This document shows positions 53,407 to 64,000 of a DNA stretch of 64,000 nt, in pieces. Each line of letters begins with the position of its first letter. Position 1 is the first letter of the stretch. Below the pieces are notes generated by a model. The model was not told the DNA's origin, made no database searches, and was given only the letters and a program-made list of their open reading frames with translations. Both the position numbers and the translations under genes were made by a program. Source of the DNA: Variovorax sp. dw_308 (GTDB taxonomy: Bacteria; Pseudomonadota; Gammaproteobacteria; Burkholderiales; Burkholderiaceae_C); assembly GCF_019207085.1 (NCBI RefSeq), contig NZ_JAATOM010000002.1:1-64000 (forward strand). Reading direction: 5' to 3'.

Positions 53407-54066
53407 ATGTCATTGCGCATCAACGATATCGCTCCCGACTTCACCGCCAACACCACGCAGGGCCCGATCAAGTTCCATGACTGGATCGGCGACAAGTGGG
53501 CCATCCTGTTCTCGCATCCCAAGGATTTCACGCCCGTCTGCACCACCGAGCTGGGCTACATGGCCAGGATCGAGCCGGAGTTCACCAAGCGCAATGCCAA
53601 GCTCATCGGACTGAGCATCGACCCGGTCGACGCGCATGACCGCTGGGCCAAGGACATCGAGGAGACGCAGGGCTTCCTGCCGAAGTATCCGATGATCGGC
53701 GACACCGACCTGGCCGTGGCCAAGCTCTACAACATGCTGCCGGCCGAGGAGGCCGGTACGTCGGAGGGTCGCACCGCCGCCACCAACGCCACCGTGCGCT
53801 CGGTCTTCATCGTCGGCCCCGACAAGAAGATCAAGCTGATGCTGACCTACCCCATGACCACGGGCCGCAACTTCGACGAGATCCTGCGGGTGCTCGACTC
53901 GATGCAGCTCACCGCCGCGCACAAGGTCGCGACGCCGGTCAACTGGAAGAAGGGCGAGGACGTGATCATTGCCGGCTCGGTGTCCGACGACGACGCGAAG
54001 AAGCTGTTCCCCGACGGCTGGAAGGCGCCCAAGCCGTACCTGCGCGTGGTGAAACAGCCAGGCTGA
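53407..54066 (+). CDS. 1-Cys peroxiredoxin (Prx6 type)
   Basis: A 219-residue peroxiredoxin. The active-site Cys45 is in DFTPVCTTELGYMARI; the C-terminal extension (residues about 165-219) is of the Prx6 type. It reduces peroxides. AAGGAACTTG precedes the ATG at 53407. A six-base gap separates it from the metallo-beta-lactamase/rhodanese gene, so they are probably cotranscribed. Confidence 0.92.
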   Translation: MSLRINDIAPDFTANTTQGPIKFHDWIGDKWAILFSHPKDFTPVCTTELGYMARIEPEFTKRNAKLIGLSIDPVDAHDRWAKDIEETQGFLPKYPMIGDTDLAVAKLYNMLPAEEAGTSEGRTAATNATVRSVFIVGPDKKIKLMLTYPMTTGRNFDEILRVLDSMQLTAAHKVATPVNWKKGEDVIIAGSVSDDDAKKLFPDGWKAPKPYLRVVKQPG

Positions 54067-54072
54067 GCCGGG

Positions 54073-55113
54073 GTGGTCTTCGAGCAGATTGCGACCGGCG
54101 GCTGCCAGTCGTACCTCATCGGCTGCGACGACACCTGCGCTGCCGCGCTGATCGATCCGGAGCTGAGCCAGATCGACCACTACATCGCCCTCGCCTCGCG
54201 CGACGGCGTGCGCATCCGCTACCTGATCGACACGCACACGCATGCCGATCACTTCTCCGCGACCAAGGAACTGGCACGGCAATTGAACGTGCCGGTCATC
54301 ATGCACCGCAAGAGCCCGGCCCCCTTCGTCGACATGCGGCTGGCCGACGGCGAGATGGTCGTGCTCGGCAAGCTGCGGCTGCGTGCGCTGCACACGCCGG
54401 GCCACACGGCCGACTCGATGTGCCTGCAGGTGGGCGACCGCGTCTTCACCGGCGACACGCTGCTCATCGGCGGCACCGGCCGCACCGACCTGCCCAGCGG
54501 CGACCCCGAGCAACTGCATGACAGCCTGTTCAACAGACTGCTGAAGCTCGACGCCGCGCTCAAGGTCTATCCCGCGCACGACTACAAGGGCCGCAGCCAT
54601 TCCACCATCGCCGACGAACTCGCGAACAACCCGCGCCTGCAGAAGCGCGACCGCGCCGAGTTCGTCGAGATGATGCGCACGCTCAACCTCACGATGCCCA
54701 CGCACATCACCGAGGCGCTGCGCACCAACATGAGCGGCGGCAAGACGGTGGCGCACCTGCTGGCCGCGGCCACCGCCACCGTGCCCTTCATGTCGCTCGG
54801 CGAACTCAAGTCGCGCGTGGAGGCGAAGGAAGACGACCTCATCGTCCTCGACGTTCGCGAGCGGGACGCCTATGAGGCGGGTCACGTGCCCGGCGCACGC
54901 CTGCTGCCGCGCGGCCAACTCGAACTGCGCGTCAATACCGAGCTGCCCGATCCGACACGGCGCATCCTGGCCTGCTGCGAGCTGGGCTACATCTCCACGC
55001 TGGCCGCGGCCACGCTGCGCGAGATGGGCTTCGCGCATGCGGTCGCGCTGGACGGCGGCATGAAGGCCTGGCGCGAAAGCGGCTACCCGCTGACCACCGG
55101 GCGCGAACCCTGA
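54073..55113 (+). CDS. Metallo-beta-lactamase/rhodanese fusion, ETHE1-like
   Basis: A 346-residue protein starting at a GTG. The MBL domain (residues about 1-235) has the THTHADH metal motif (54-60), the [11 protein letters not shown] and [10 protein letters not shown] segments typical of ETHE1-type persulfide dioxygenases. A rhodanese domain (about 250-345) contains [17 protein letters not shown] and the active-site loop CCELGYIS. It probably oxidises glutathione persulfide or a similar sulfane sulfur, with the rhodanese domain passing on sulfur. It follows peroxiredoxin and precedes the giant GAF gene by one base. Confidence 0.85.
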   Translation: MVFEQIATGGCQSYLIGCDDTCAAALIDPELSQIDHYIALASRDGVRIRYLIDTHTHADHFSATKELARQLNVPVIMHRKSPAPFVDMRLADGEMVVLGKLRLRALHTPGHTADSMCLQVGDRVFTGDTLLIGGTGRTDLPSGDPEQLHDSLFNRLLKLDAALKVYPAHDYKGRSHSTIADELANNPRLQKRDRAEFVEMMRTLNLTMPTHITEALRTNMSGGKTVAHLLAAATATVPFMSLGELKSRVEAKEDDLIVLDVRERDAYEAGHVPGARLLPRGQLELRVNTELPDPTRRILACCELGYISTLAAATLREMGFAHAVALDGGMKAWRESGYPLTTGREP

Positions 55114-55114
55114 A

Positions 55115-58100
55115 ATGCACAAGACCCTGTCGGGGCCAGCCTCGTTGGATGCGCGCCTGCTCGAGAGCGGCCTGCGGCTGGCCGGCTTGAGCCGCGAGGA
55201 CGAATGGCGCAACGCGCTGTTCGATGAGGCCATGGCGCTCATTGGCGCACAGCGCGCGCTGCTGGTGCTCGATTGCGAGAACACCTTGCACATCGCGGGG
55301 GCGAAGCTGCCGGAGGGTGAAGAGGCAGCAACCCTGCTGGGCGCCATCGAGCCCTGGCTTGCCACGGCCCGACGCTCGCGCAAGCCCAGCCTGCGACACG
55401 GCCCCGAGGGCGCCGGTCCTTCCGAGCAGCGCTCCTGCCTGATCGCGCCCCTCGTCGACAAGAGGAACCTGCTCGGCTATCTCTACGCCGACATCGAAGG
55501 CACGCACGGACGTTTCGACAACACGCACCGCGACGCGCTCGCCCTGCTGGCGCGCCAAGCCGCCGCAACCCTGGCCGGCATCCGCCGCCAGGAGGCCCTG
55601 GAACGCACGCTTGCCGAAGGCGCCGACGCACTCGCGCAGCGCGCCAGCGAGCTTGCGCTCATCCACAGCATCCAGCAGGGCGTGGCAGCCCGCATGTCCT
55701 TCCAGGACATCATCAACCTGGCGGGCGACAAGCTGCGCGAAGTGCTCCGGTCCGGCGACATCTCCATCATGTGGCGCGACGAGAAGACCGGGCTGGTCCA
55801 GGCGCTGTATCGCTACGAGCACAACCAGCCGCTGCCCCTGCTGCCGGCACGCGCGCTGAAGCCGGGGGATCCGGTGACGCGCATTTTTGTGGCGGGCGAG
55901 GTGGGCTTGGCGAACACGCGCGCGGAGCAGACGCAGGCCGGCATGGGGCCCTCGCCGGGCACCGATTGGGCGCACTCGATCGTCGGCGTGCCCATCATCG
56001 GAACCGAGCGCGTGCTCGGCGCCATCGGCCTGCAGAACCACGAGCGCGAATACGCCTTCGGCCCGCACGAGATCCGGCTGCTGCAGACCGTGGCGGCGAG
56101 CATGGGCGGCGCCCTGGAGAACGCCCGCCTGTTCGACGAAACCCAGCGGCTCCTGAAGGAGACCGAGGCACGCAATGCCGAACTGGCCATCATTGCCGCG
56201 GTGCAGGACACGCTGGCCGGCGAACTCAACCTGCAAGGCGTGTACGACGCGGTCGGCGACAAGCTGAGCCAGGTGTTCCCGCGGGCCGACGTCGGCATCC
56301 GCATCTACGACGCCGCCACCAACCTGTTGCACTACCCCTTCATCGGGCGCCAGGGCGAGCGCTTCCGCATGGAGTCGATGGCGCCGACCGGCTTCGGCGC
56401 CCAGGTGCTGCGCACGAAGCGCATGCTGCTGGTCGACGAGAACCTGGAGGCCGAAGCCGTGAAGGCCGGCTCGGTCCGGCTGTCGTATCACCCCAGCTAC
56501 CCCAAGTCGCAGGTGCTGGTGCCGCTGGTGGTGGCCGACAAGGCGGTCGGGATGATCTCGCTGGCCGACCTGCAGCACGAGCATGCGTTCAGCGCTTCCG
56601 ACATCCGGCTGCTGGAAACGCTGGCCGGCAGCATGAGCGCGGCGCTGGACAACGCACGGCTGTTCGCCGAGACGCAACGCGCGCTGGCGCACCAGACCGC
56701 CGCTTCCGAGGTGCTGCAGGTCATCGGCCAGTCGGTCGCGGACACCGGGCCGGTGTTCGACAAGATCCTCGAATGCTGCGACCGCCTGTTCAATGCCTCT
56801 TCGTTCGGCCTGTACATGGTCGACGCGCAAGGGCTGCTCAACGTCACGCGCTGGCGCATGTCGAGGACCGGCCGCGCAGCGATCGGCGATGAGCGTGCGG
56901 ATGAACTCGCCGTTCAGTTGCGGTCGGTCTACCCGCGGCCGCTGGCCGATACCTCCGCCGAACTCGCCTTCCAGCGCCGCGACCTGGTCGAGATCGCCGA
57001 CGTGCTCAACGACCCGGACGCGCCGCCGTCCCTGCGCCGCAACGCGCAGATCGCGGGCCTCAACTACTCGAACCTGGCCGCGCCGCTGATGTGGGAAGGC
57101 CGGGGCCTCGGCATCCTCAGCATGCAGCGCACCGACGTGGGCCCCTTCGATCCGAGCGATCGCGCGCTGCTCAAGACCTTCGCCGAGCAGGCCGTGATCG
57201 CGATCCACAATGCGTGGCTGTTCGACGAGACGCAGGAGGCCCTGGCGCACCAGACGGCAGCCGCCGAGGTGCTGCAGGTCATCGGCAAGTCGGTCGCCGA
57301 CACCGGGCCGGTCTTCGACAAGATCCTGGAGCGCTGCGAGCGCCTGTTCGACGCCAGCGGCTTCGGCCTGATGATGCTCGACGCCAACGGCCAGCTCGAA
57401 CTGACGCGCTGGGTCGTCACGGCCGCCGGCCATGCCGAGATCGCGCAGGAGCGCATCGATGCGATCGGGCCGTTGATGAAGGCCAGCTACCCGATGTCGT
57501 TGGTCGGCACGGCCGCAGAGGCCTCTTTCCGCACCGGCGAACTGGTCGAATACGCCGATGTGCTGGGCGACCCGAATGCGCCGCAGGCGCTGCGCCTCTA
57601 TGCCGAGTTCGTCGGCAAGAGCTTCGCCAACCTGGCCGCGCCGCTGATGTGGGAGGGCAAGGGCGTCGGCCTGCTCAGCATGCAGCGCGGCGAGGTCGGA
57701 CCGTTCAAGCCCAGCGAGCGGGCGCTGCTCAAGACCTTTGCCGACCAGGCCGTCATCGCGATCCAGAACGCGCGGCTGTTCCATGAAACGCAGGAGGCGC
57801 TGGCCCACCAGACCGCCGCGGCCGAGGTGCTGCAGGTCATCGGCAAGTCCGTGCACGACACCGGGCCGGTGTTCGACAAGATCATGGAGTGCAGCGACCG
57901 CCTGTTCGACGTCAGTTCGTTCTCCCTGACGATGGTCGACACGCAGGGCCAGATCGCGCTCACGCGCTGGCGCATGACAGCGGCCGGCCGGGCCGTGGTC
58001 GGTGACGAACGCGCCGCGCAGCTCGGCCTGGCGATGCAGGCCAGCTACCCGATGCCGATAGCCGACACCTCCGCCCCCCTCGCCTTCCGCACCGGCGACG

Positions 58101-61100
58101 TGGTGGAGTTCCCGGATGTGCTGGCCGCTCCGGATGCGCCGCCGATGCTGCGCCTCAATGCGCAACGACTCGGCCGCAGCTTCGCCAACCTGGCCGCCCC
58201 GTTGATGCTGGAAGGCCGCGGCATCGGCGTCCTGAGCATGCAGCGCAGCGAGGTCGGGCCATTCACGCCCGGCGAGCGCGCGCTGCTCAAGACCTTTGCC
58301 GACCAGGCCGTCATCGCGATCCAGAACGCGCGGCTGTTCAACGAGACGCAGGAGGCCCTGCAGCGCCAGACCGGCACGGCGGAGATCCTGCGCGTCATCG
58401 CGAGTTCACCGACCGACGTGCAGCCGGTGTTCGACGTGATCGTGGAGCGCGCGGTGCAGTTGTGCAATGCGCGCATGGGCCGCGTCTACCGCTACGACGG
58501 CACCACCATCCACATGGTGGCCGTGGGCGGCGTGCACCCGGTCAAGCTGCGCAAGCTCAACCGCATCTTCCCGCGGGAGGCGGCGGACGACACCATCGCC
58601 GGCGTCGTCATCCGGTCCCGCAAGCCCTACTTCGTCAAGGACATCCAGCAACCCAACGACGTGCCGACGCTGTCGCTGCAGATGATCGCGTCGCTGGGCA
58701 CCCGCAGCCAGGTCACGGTGCCGATGCTGCGAGGCGGCGAGCCCATCGGCGCCATCACCGTGGGCTGGGCCGAACCCGACGCCTGGGACGACCAGCAGGT
58801 GGCCCTGCTGCAGACCTTCGCCGACCAGGCTGTGATCGCCATCGAGAACGTGCGCCTGTTCAACGAGACCACGCAGGCCCTGCACAAGGTGGAGGAGCGC
58901 ACCGCGGAGCTGACCGAGTCGCTCGAATCGCAGACCGCGGTGAGCGACGTGCTGCGCGTCATCAGCGAATCGCGCACCGACGTGATGCCGGTGTTCGAGG
59001 CCATCCTCGACTGCACGATGTGGCTCTTCGAAGGGCCCTCCTCCTCGATCTTCACCTACGACGGCCGCCTGGTCCGCCTGGCCGCGACGCGCAACTGGTC
59101 CCCGGAGGCGCTGGAAGCGGCGCGCACGATGTGGCCCGCGCCGCCCGACCCGCACCAGATGAACGGCCGGGTCATCCTCGAACGCCGCGCCCTGAGCAAC
59201 GAGGACGCCTGGGCCGACCCGGACTACGACCGCACGCTCGCCAGCACCGGCAGCCGGCGCCGCATGATCGCCGCGCCGATGATGAAGGAGGGCGAGGTCG
59301 TCGGCGTGATCGTCACCGCCTGGCCGGAGCCCGGCAAGACACCGCAGCGGCAGATCGACCTGCTCAAGCTGTTCGCCGACCAGGCCGTGATCGCCATCGA
59401 GAACGTGCGCCTCATCAACGAGACGCGCGAGGCGCTCGACCGCCAGACCGCCACGGCCGAAGTGCTCAAGGTCATCAGCGCCTCGCCGACCGATGTGCAG
59501 CCGGTGCTCGACTCGGTCGCCGAGCGCGCCGGCCTGCTGTGCCGCGCCGAGGGCAGCCGGGTGTGGCTGGTGATGGAGGGCAAGCTGCGCGCCATGACCA
59601 GCTATGGGCCCGAGTACGCCGACGGCGCGGGCATGGAGTTGCCGATTCGCGGCGGTTCGGTCGCGGGCCGCGCGTTCATGCATGCCCGGACCGTGCATGT
59701 CGAGGACGTCGTGCCCCTGATCGACTCCGAATATCCCGATGTGCGGGAACTGCAGGCGCGCAACGGCTTCCGCACGGTGCTGGCCGTGCCGATGCTGCGC
59801 GACGGCCAGGCCGTCGGCGTGATCTCCCTGCTGCGCAACCAGGTGCATCCGTTCTCGCCGGCCGAGATCGGCCTGGTGCAGACCTTCGCCGACCAGGCGG
59901 TGATCGCCATCGAGAACGTGCGGCTGTTTAACGAGACGCGCGACGCCCTGGAGCGCCAGACCGCCACCTCCGACGTGCTGCAGGTCATCAGCAGTTCGGT
60001 GGCCGACGCCGCGCCGGTGTTCGACAAGATCCTGGAACGCTGCGAGCGCCTGTTCCGCAGCTCGGAGCTCGGCATCCTCACCATCGACGAGGAGCGGCAA
60101 CTGCTGTGCTCGGCTGCCTATCGCGGCGTGTCGGCGCCGGCGGTGGCGCGCATCTTCCCGCTGCCGCTGCGCGACGAGCCGGTGCACCAGGCGATCCGCG
60201 AGAACCGGGTGCTGCGCTTCGACGACGTGATGCACGGCGCCGACACGCCCAAGGGCGTGCGCAACGTCGGCGCGATGCTGGAGATCGGCAACTACTCGCA
60301 GGTGTTCGCGCCGATGCAGTGGGAAGGCCGCGGCATCGGCACGCTCTACGTGATCCGCCGGCCGCCCGTGCCTTTCACAGAGCAGGAAGCCGTGCTGCTG
60401 AAGACCTTCGCCGACCAGGCGGTGATCGCGATCCAGAACGCGCGGATGTTCAACGAGACCCAGGAGGCGCTGGAACAGCAGAAGGCCTCGGCGGATGTGC
60501 TCAGCGTGATCAGCAACTCGGTGTCCGACAGTGCGCCGGTGTTCGAGGCCATCGTGAAGGCCTGCCAGCGGCTGTTCACCGGCGGCCACGCCATCATTTC
60601 GCTGGTCGGCGACGACGGCATGGTGCGCCACGAGGCGATTGCCGTCGCGCCGGGCGAGGACGGCCTCACGGCCGAGGCATTGCGGCAGGGGCTGGACAAG
60701 GGCGGCTATCCGCGACCGCTCGAACAGTCCTACCAGGCCTACCCGATCCGAAAGCGCCGGGTCGTGCACTATCCCGACATCGTCAACGGGCCGAACGTGC
60801 CCGAGGCGATGCGCCGCAAGGGACGCGAGGTCGGCAATTTCTCGATGCTGATCGCGCCCATGCTGTGGGAGGGCCAGGGCATCGGCACCATTCACGTCAC
60901 GCGTTTTCCGCCGGTGCCCTTCAGCTCGAAGGAGTTCGACCTGCTGCGCACCTTTGCCGACCAGGCGGTCATCGCGATCCAGAACGCACGGCTGTTCAAC
61001 GAGACGCAGGAGTCGCTGGAGCGGCAGACCGCCACCGCCGAGATCCTCAAGGTCATCGCCGGTTCCCCGGCCGACGTGCGGCCGGTGTTCGACGCCATCG

Positions 61101-64000
61101 TGCTCAGCGCGCGGCAACTGGTCGGCGGGCTGTCGGCGACCTTGCTGCGGCGCGTCGGCGATTCGGTCCATCTCTCGGCCTTCACGCCTACCACCGAGGA
61201 AGGCGACCAGGCGCTGAAGAAGTACTTCCCGGTGCCGGTCGACTCGGACTCCATCTACCGGCCGCTGCTCACCGGCCAACCGCTGCTGATGCAGGACATC
61301 GAGTCGAACACCGAGGTCTCCGACGAGTTGCGCGCATTGGCGCAGCGCCGCGGCTGGCGCGGCCAGGCCAACGTGCCGCTGGTGCATGAAGACGTGCCGA
61401 TCGGCATGATCAGCGTGACCCGTGTCGCGCCAGGACCGTTCTCCAGCCACCAGGTCGAATTGCTCAAGACCTTTGCCGACCAGGCCGTGATCGCGATCCA
61501 GAACGTCCAGATGTTCAACGAGACGCAGGAGGCGCTGGAGCGACAGACCGCGACCGCGCGCGTGCTGCGCGTGCTGGGCGGCTCGATGACCGACACGCAG
61601 CCGGTGTTCGACGCCATCGTCACCAACTGCGGCAAGCTGCTGCACGACAGCCGCGTGGTGCTATGGCTGGTGGAAGCGGACGGCCTGCACGCCCGGGCCA
61701 GCAACGGCGGGATGCCCAGCCTGGTGCTGCCGGTGGACGACAGCAGCCCGGTCGGCGCCTGCGTCACGGGCAAGCGTGTGATCCACCTGCCGGACCTCGT
61801 GGCCGCGGTGGAGCGGCACCCGATGCTGCAGCAACTCGGCGTGGCCAGCGGCTTCCGCTCCGGCCTCTATGCGCCGCTGCTGCACGAGGGCCGCGCCATT
61901 GGCGGACTGGCCGTGCTGCAGAAGGAACCGGACGGCTTCGACGACAAGGACATCGGCCTGCTCGAATCCTTCGTCGGCCCGGCCGTGATCGCCATCGAGA
62001 ACGTGCGCCTGTTCCGCGAGACGCAGGACGCGCTGGAGCAGCAGACCGCCACCGCCGAGGTGCTGGAAGTCATCAGCGGCTCGGTGGCCGACACGGGGCC
62101 CGTGTTCGACAAGATCCTGCAGAGCTGCGAGAAGCTGCTGAGCAGCAACGAGCAAGGCATCCTGCTGCTGGGCGCGGACGGCTTCGTCGAACTGGCGGCG
62201 CACCACGGCCCCGCCCTGCCGACGCTGCAGAAGATCTTCGCGACGAAGATTCCCTCGGCCGATTTCGAACGCGGCATCCGTGCGGGCAAGACGCTGCATT
62301 TCGTCAATGCACTGGACCCGTCGGCGCACTGGGCGGTGCGCAAGATCGCCCAGGCACTGGACATCGGCGCCTATTCGCAACTCGTCGCGCCGATGGCCTG
62401 GAAGGGCCAGCCGATCGGCTACCTCAACGTGATCCGCAAGCCCGCCACCGGCTTCACCGGCAAGGAAATCGCGCTGCTCGAGACCTTTGCCGACCAGGCG
62501 GTGATCGCGATCCAGAACGCGCGCCTGTTCCGCGAGACGCACGAGGCGCTGGAGCAGCAGACGGCCATCGCCGACATCCTCCGCGTCATCAGCAGTTCGC
62601 CCACACGGACGCAGCCGGTATTCGATGCCATCGTGCAAGCCTGCCAGCGCCTGTTCGAGGGCCGCGCGGTGGCGTTCTGCATTCCGCGCGATGGCATGGT
62701 TGAAACGGTGGCCTTCGCCGACGACGGCACGCGCGGCGAGCGCGAAGGCGGCTTCCTCAAGCCGTGGCCGCTGGACCGCGACAGCGCGGCTGGCGCCTGC
62801 ATCATCGACGCGCGCCTCATCAACGTGGCGGACACGCGGGAAGGCGCCAGGGAGTTCGCCCGGATGAAGGACCTGTCGCTCGCGCTGGGCTACCAGTCGG
62901 GCCTGTTCGTGCCGCTGATGAAGGAGGGCCGCGCGATCGGCAGCATCGGCATCCTGCGTGCGACCACGGGCAAGTTCAGCGAGCAGGAAACCAAGCTCGC
63001 CAGCACCTTCGCCGACCAGGCCGTGATCGCCATCGAGAACACGCGGCTCTTCAACGAGACGCGGGAGGCGCTGGAGCGCCAGACCGCGACGTCCGAGGTG
63101 CTGCAGGTCATCAGCCGTTCGGTCAACGACTCCATGCCGGTGTTCAAGCGCATCCTGGAGAGCTGCGCCCGGCTGCTGTCGATCGAGGACGCCGCCATCT
63201 ACCTGGTCAGCGACGACGACATGCTGCTGCCCGGCGCGCGCATGGGCCCGCTCTACGAGCGCGCGTTCCAGGCCTTGCCGCAGCCGCTCGGCAACTCGCT
63301 CACCGGCCGCGCCATCGCCAGGCGGCAGATCCTCCATTTCCCGGACCTGCTCGCGTCGGACGAAGTGCCGGAGCCGGTGAAGGCCGCTGGGCGCGCCGTC
63401 GGCAATGGTTCGATCGCCTTCGCGCCGATGATCTGGAACGACCGTGGCATCGGGTCGTTGTCGGTGGTGCGCGTGCCGCCCCGCCCCTTCACCGAGAAGG
63501 AACTCGGCCTGCTGGGTTCCTTCGCCGACCAGGCCGTGATCGCGATCCAGAATGCGCGCCTGTTCAACGAGACGCAAGAGGCGCTGGAGCGCCAGACCGC
63601 CACGGCCGAGGTGCTGCAGGTCATCAGCGGATCCATGGCCGATGCCAAGCCGGTCTTCCGCAAGATCCTGGAGAGCTGCCAGGGCCTGCTCGCCAGCGAC
63701 GAACTCGCGACCATGCTGATCGGCGACGACGGCCAGCTCCATCTCGCCGCCGCCATCGGTCCCTATGGCGAGAGCCGCCACCCTGACGAGTCGCGCGCCT
63801 ACGATGGCAGCGGCACGCAACTGGCCATCGACGATCGCTGCGTGCTGCACTACCCCGATGTCCAGACCGACCCCAGCGTGCCAGAGGCCCTGCGCGAGCT
63901 GACCGTGCAGGCCGGCATCCGTTCCCTGCTGCTCGCGCCGATGCTGTGGGAGGACCATGGCCTGGGCTCGGTGCTGGTCGGCCGCACCTCGCCCAAGCCC
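55115..64000 (+). CDS. Giant protein with at least 17 tandem GAF domains, cut by the window edge
   Basis: An uninterrupted frame of 2962 codons with no stop before the edge. The first three GAF-like units (from about residues 10, 200 and 370) have diverged; about fourteen further units follow with a period near 180 residues, the last incomplete. Units are joined by helical linkers such as [19 protein letters not shown] and [20 protein letters not shown]. No signal peptide or transmembrane segment is seen, so the visible part is cytoplasmic. GAF domains bind small ligands. An output domain, probably a histidine kinase or a cyclase, is expected beyond the edge but not seen. The ATG at 55115 follows the previous stop by one base, suggesting an operon with the MBL/rhodanese gene. 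Confidence 0.9.
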   Translation, partial: MHKTLSGPASLDARLLESGLRLAGLSREDEWRNALFDEAMALIGAQRALLVLDCENTLHIAGAKLPEGEEAATLLGAIEPWLATARRSRKPSLRHGPEGAGPSEQRSCLIAPLVDKRNLLGYLYADIEGTHGRFDNTHRDALALLARQAAATLAGIRRQEALERTLAEGADALAQRASELALIHSIQQGVAARMSFQDIINLAGDKLREVLRSGDISIMWRDEKTGLVQALYRYEHNQPLPLLPARALKPGDPVTRIFVAGEVGLANTRAEQTQAGMGPSPGTDWAHSIVGVPIIGTERVLGAIGLQNHEREYAFGPHEIRLLQTVAASMGGALENARLFDETQRLLKETEARNAELAIIAAVQDTLAGELNLQGVYDAVGDKLSQVFPRADVGIRIYDAATNLLHYPFIGRQGERFRMESMAPTGFGAQVLRTKRMLLVDENLEAEAVKAGSVRLSYHPSYPKSQVLVPLVVADKAVGMISLADLQHEHAFSASDIRLLETLAGSMSAALDNARLFAETQRALAHQTAASEVLQVIGQSVADTGPVFDKILECCDRLFNASSFGLYMVDAQGLLNVTRWRMSRTGRAAIGDERADELAVQLRSVYPRPLADTSAELAFQRRDLVEIADVLNDPDAPPSLRRNAQIAGLNYSNLAAPLMWEGRGLGILSMQRTDVGPFDPSDRALLKTFAEQAVIAIHNAWLFDETQEALAHQTAAAEVLQVIGKSVADTGPVFDKILERCERLFDASGFGLMMLDANGQLELTRWVVTAAGHAEIAQERIDAIGPLMKASYPMSLVGTAAEASFRTGELVEYADVLGDPNAPQALRLYAEFVGKSFANLAAPLMWEGKGVGLLSMQRGEVGPFKPSERALLKTFADQAVIAIQNARLFHETQEALAHQTAAAEVLQVIGKSVHDTGPVFDKIMECSDRLFDVSSFSLTMVDTQGQIALTRWRMTAAGRAVVGDERAAQLGLAMQASYPMPIADTSAPLAFRTGDVVEFPDVLAAPDAPPMLRLNAQRLGRSFANLAAPLMLEGRGIGVLSMQRSEVGPFTPGERALLKTFADQAVIAIQNARLFNETQEALQRQTGTAEILRVIASSPTDVQPVFDVIVERAVQLCNARMGRVYRYDGTTIHMVAVGGVHPVKLRKLNRIFPREAADDTIAGVVIRSRKPYFVKDIQQPNDVPTLSLQMIASLGTRSQVTVPMLRGGEPIGAITVGWAEPDAWDDQQVALLQTFADQAVIAIENVRLFNETTQALHKVEERTAELTESLESQTAVSDVLRVISESRTDVMPVFEAILDCTMWLFEGPSSSIFTYDGRLVRLAATRNWSPEALEAARTMWPAPPDPHQMNGRVILERRALSNEDAWADPDYDRTLASTGSRRRMIAAPMMKEGEVVGVIVTAWPEPGKTPQRQIDLLKLFADQAVIAIENVRLINETREALDRQTATAEVLKVISASPTDVQPVLDSVAERAGLLCRAEGSRVWLVMEGKLRAMTSYGPEYADGAGMELPIRGGSVAGRAFMHARTVHVEDVVPLIDSEYPDVRELQARNGFRTVLAVPMLRDGQAVGVISLLRNQVHPFSPAEIGLVQTFADQAVIAIENVRLFNETRDALERQTATSDVLQVISSSVADAAPVFDKILERCERLFRSSELGILTIDEERQLLCSAAYRGVSAPAVARIFPLPLRDEPVHQAIRENRVLRFDDVMHGADTPKGVRNVGAMLEIGNYSQVFAPMQWEGRGIGTLYVIRRPPVPFTEQEAVLLKTFADQAVIAIQNARMFNETQEALEQQKASADVLSVISNSVSDSAPVFEAIVKACQRLFTGGHAIISLVGDDGMVRHEAIAVAPGEDGLTAEALRQGLDKGGYPRPLEQSYQAYPIRKRRVVHYPDIVNGPNVPEAMRRKGREVGNFSMLIAPMLWEGQGIGTIHVTRFPPVPFSSKEFDLLRTFADQAVIAIQNARLFNETQESLERQTATAEILKVIAGSPADVRPVFDAIVLSARQLVGGLSATLLRRVGDSVHLSAFTPTTEEGDQALKKYFPVPVDSDSIYRPLLTGQPLLMQDIESNTEVSDELRALAQRRGWRGQANVPLVHEDVPIGMISVTRVAPGPFSSHQVELLKTFADQAVIAIQNVQMFNETQEALERQTATARVLRVLGGSMTDTQPVFDAIVTNCGKLLHDSRVVLWLVEADGLHARASNGGMPSLVLPVDDSSPVGACVTGKRVIHLPDLVAAVERHPMLQQLGVASGFRSGLYAPLLHEGRAIGGLAVLQKEPDGFDDKDIGLLESFVGPAVIAIENVRLFRETQDALEQQTATAEVLEVISGSVADTGPVFDKILQSCEKLLSSNEQGILLLGADGFVELAAHHGPALPTLQKIFATKIPSADFERGIRAGKTLHFVNALDPSAHWAVRKIAQALDIGAYSQLVAPMAWKGQPIGYLNVIRKPATGFTGKEIALLETFADQAVIAIQNARLFRETHEALEQQTAIADILRVISSSPTRTQPVFDAIVQACQRLFEGRAVAFCIPRDGMVETVAFADDGTRGEREGGFLKPWPLDRDSAAGACIIDARLINVADTREGAREFARMKDLSLALGYQSGLFVPLMKEGRAIGSIGILRATTGKFSEQETKLASTFADQAVIAIENTRLFNETREALERQTATSEVLQVISRSVNDSMPVFKRILESCARLLSIEDAAIYLVSDDDMLLPGARMGPLYERAFQALPQPLGNSLTGRAIARRQILHFPDLLASDEVPEPVKAAGRAVGNGSIAFAPMIWNDRGIGSLSVVRVPPRPFTEKELGLLGSFADQAVIAIQNARLFNETQEALERQTATAEVLQVISGSMADAKPVFRKILESCQGLLASDELATMLIGDDGQLHLAAAIGPYGESRHPDESRAYDGSGTQLAIDDRCVLHYPDVQTDPSVPEALRELTVQAGIRSLLLAPMLWEDHGLGSVLVGRTSPKP

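Noticed and set aside
54932-61645. Two minus-strand open frames of over 1000 codons opposite the GAF gene
   Set aside because: They mirror the GAF repeats on the other strand, with repeated Arg/Asp/Leu blocks that are a direct product of the repeat. No start signal or domain.

Overview
The window is a 64 kb piece of a high-GC bacterial chromosome, gene-dense on both strands and with many 4-base stop/start overlaps. The gene set fits a betaproteobacterium of the order Burkholderiales, most likely a Comamonadaceae-type aerobe. Indicators are two high-potential iron-sulfur proteins (HiPIPs), a protocatechuate/gallate 4,5-cleavage operon, a monomeric NADP isocitrate dehydrogenase, a phasin, a PQQ alcohol dehydrogenase, an AtuA-type gene, and a 2-oxoacid oxidoreductase paired with a GltD-like subunit. 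This placement is inferred from gene content only. I found no rRNA, tRNA, CRISPR array or transposase.

Layout. 1-198: start of a secreted protein running off the left edge. 654-5137 (+): a DUF1801 protein, then an ECF sigma factor, a zinc-finger anti-sigma factor with a protease-prodomain-like periplasmic end, a subtilisin-like S8 protease, an outer-membrane barrel, a tiny Gly-rich lipoprotein and a Gly-rich TPR protein. 5156-10164 (-): a PQQ (predicted lanthanide-type) alcohol dehydrogenase, a HiPIP, an ExbB/ExbD-like proton channel pair separated by an inverted pair of repeat elements, a membrane protein and a lipoprotein. 10667-16050 (-): DUF2760 and two Hsp70-like proteins. 16193-20194: small, cell-wall and FHA genes. 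20385-28392 (-): a GltD-like subunit, 2-oxoacid oxidoreductase alpha and beta, a CBS protein, DUF1800 and DUF1501. 28517-33498: a thioesterase, a LysR regulator with two HTH domains, and the divergent ligJ-ligK-ligB-ligA operon. 33500-36165: a more AT-rich patch with a decayed ORF, a metalloprotease lipoprotein, a secreted protein and an octamer repeat. 36169-42697: an acyl-CoA dehydrogenase, an AtuA-type protein, a second HiPIP and a Pat-type acyltransferase.

43360-48528 (+) is the region I consider most novel. Six tightly packed genes encode a STAS protein, an RsbW-like kinase, a coiled-coil protein, a protein with a putative roadblock-like domain, one membrane span and an OmpA domain, a Ras-like GTPase, and a SpoIIE phosphatase. 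Together they could connect a GTPase switch, the peptidoglycan layer and a partner-switching phospho-relay.

48576-55113 holds isocitrate dehydrogenase, a serine hydrolase, a phasin, a ferritin-like protein, a 1-Cys peroxiredoxin and a metallo-beta-lactamase/rhodanese fusion. From 55115 to the right edge there is one open frame of 2962 codons with at least 17 tandem GAF domains, whose C-terminal output domain lies outside the window.
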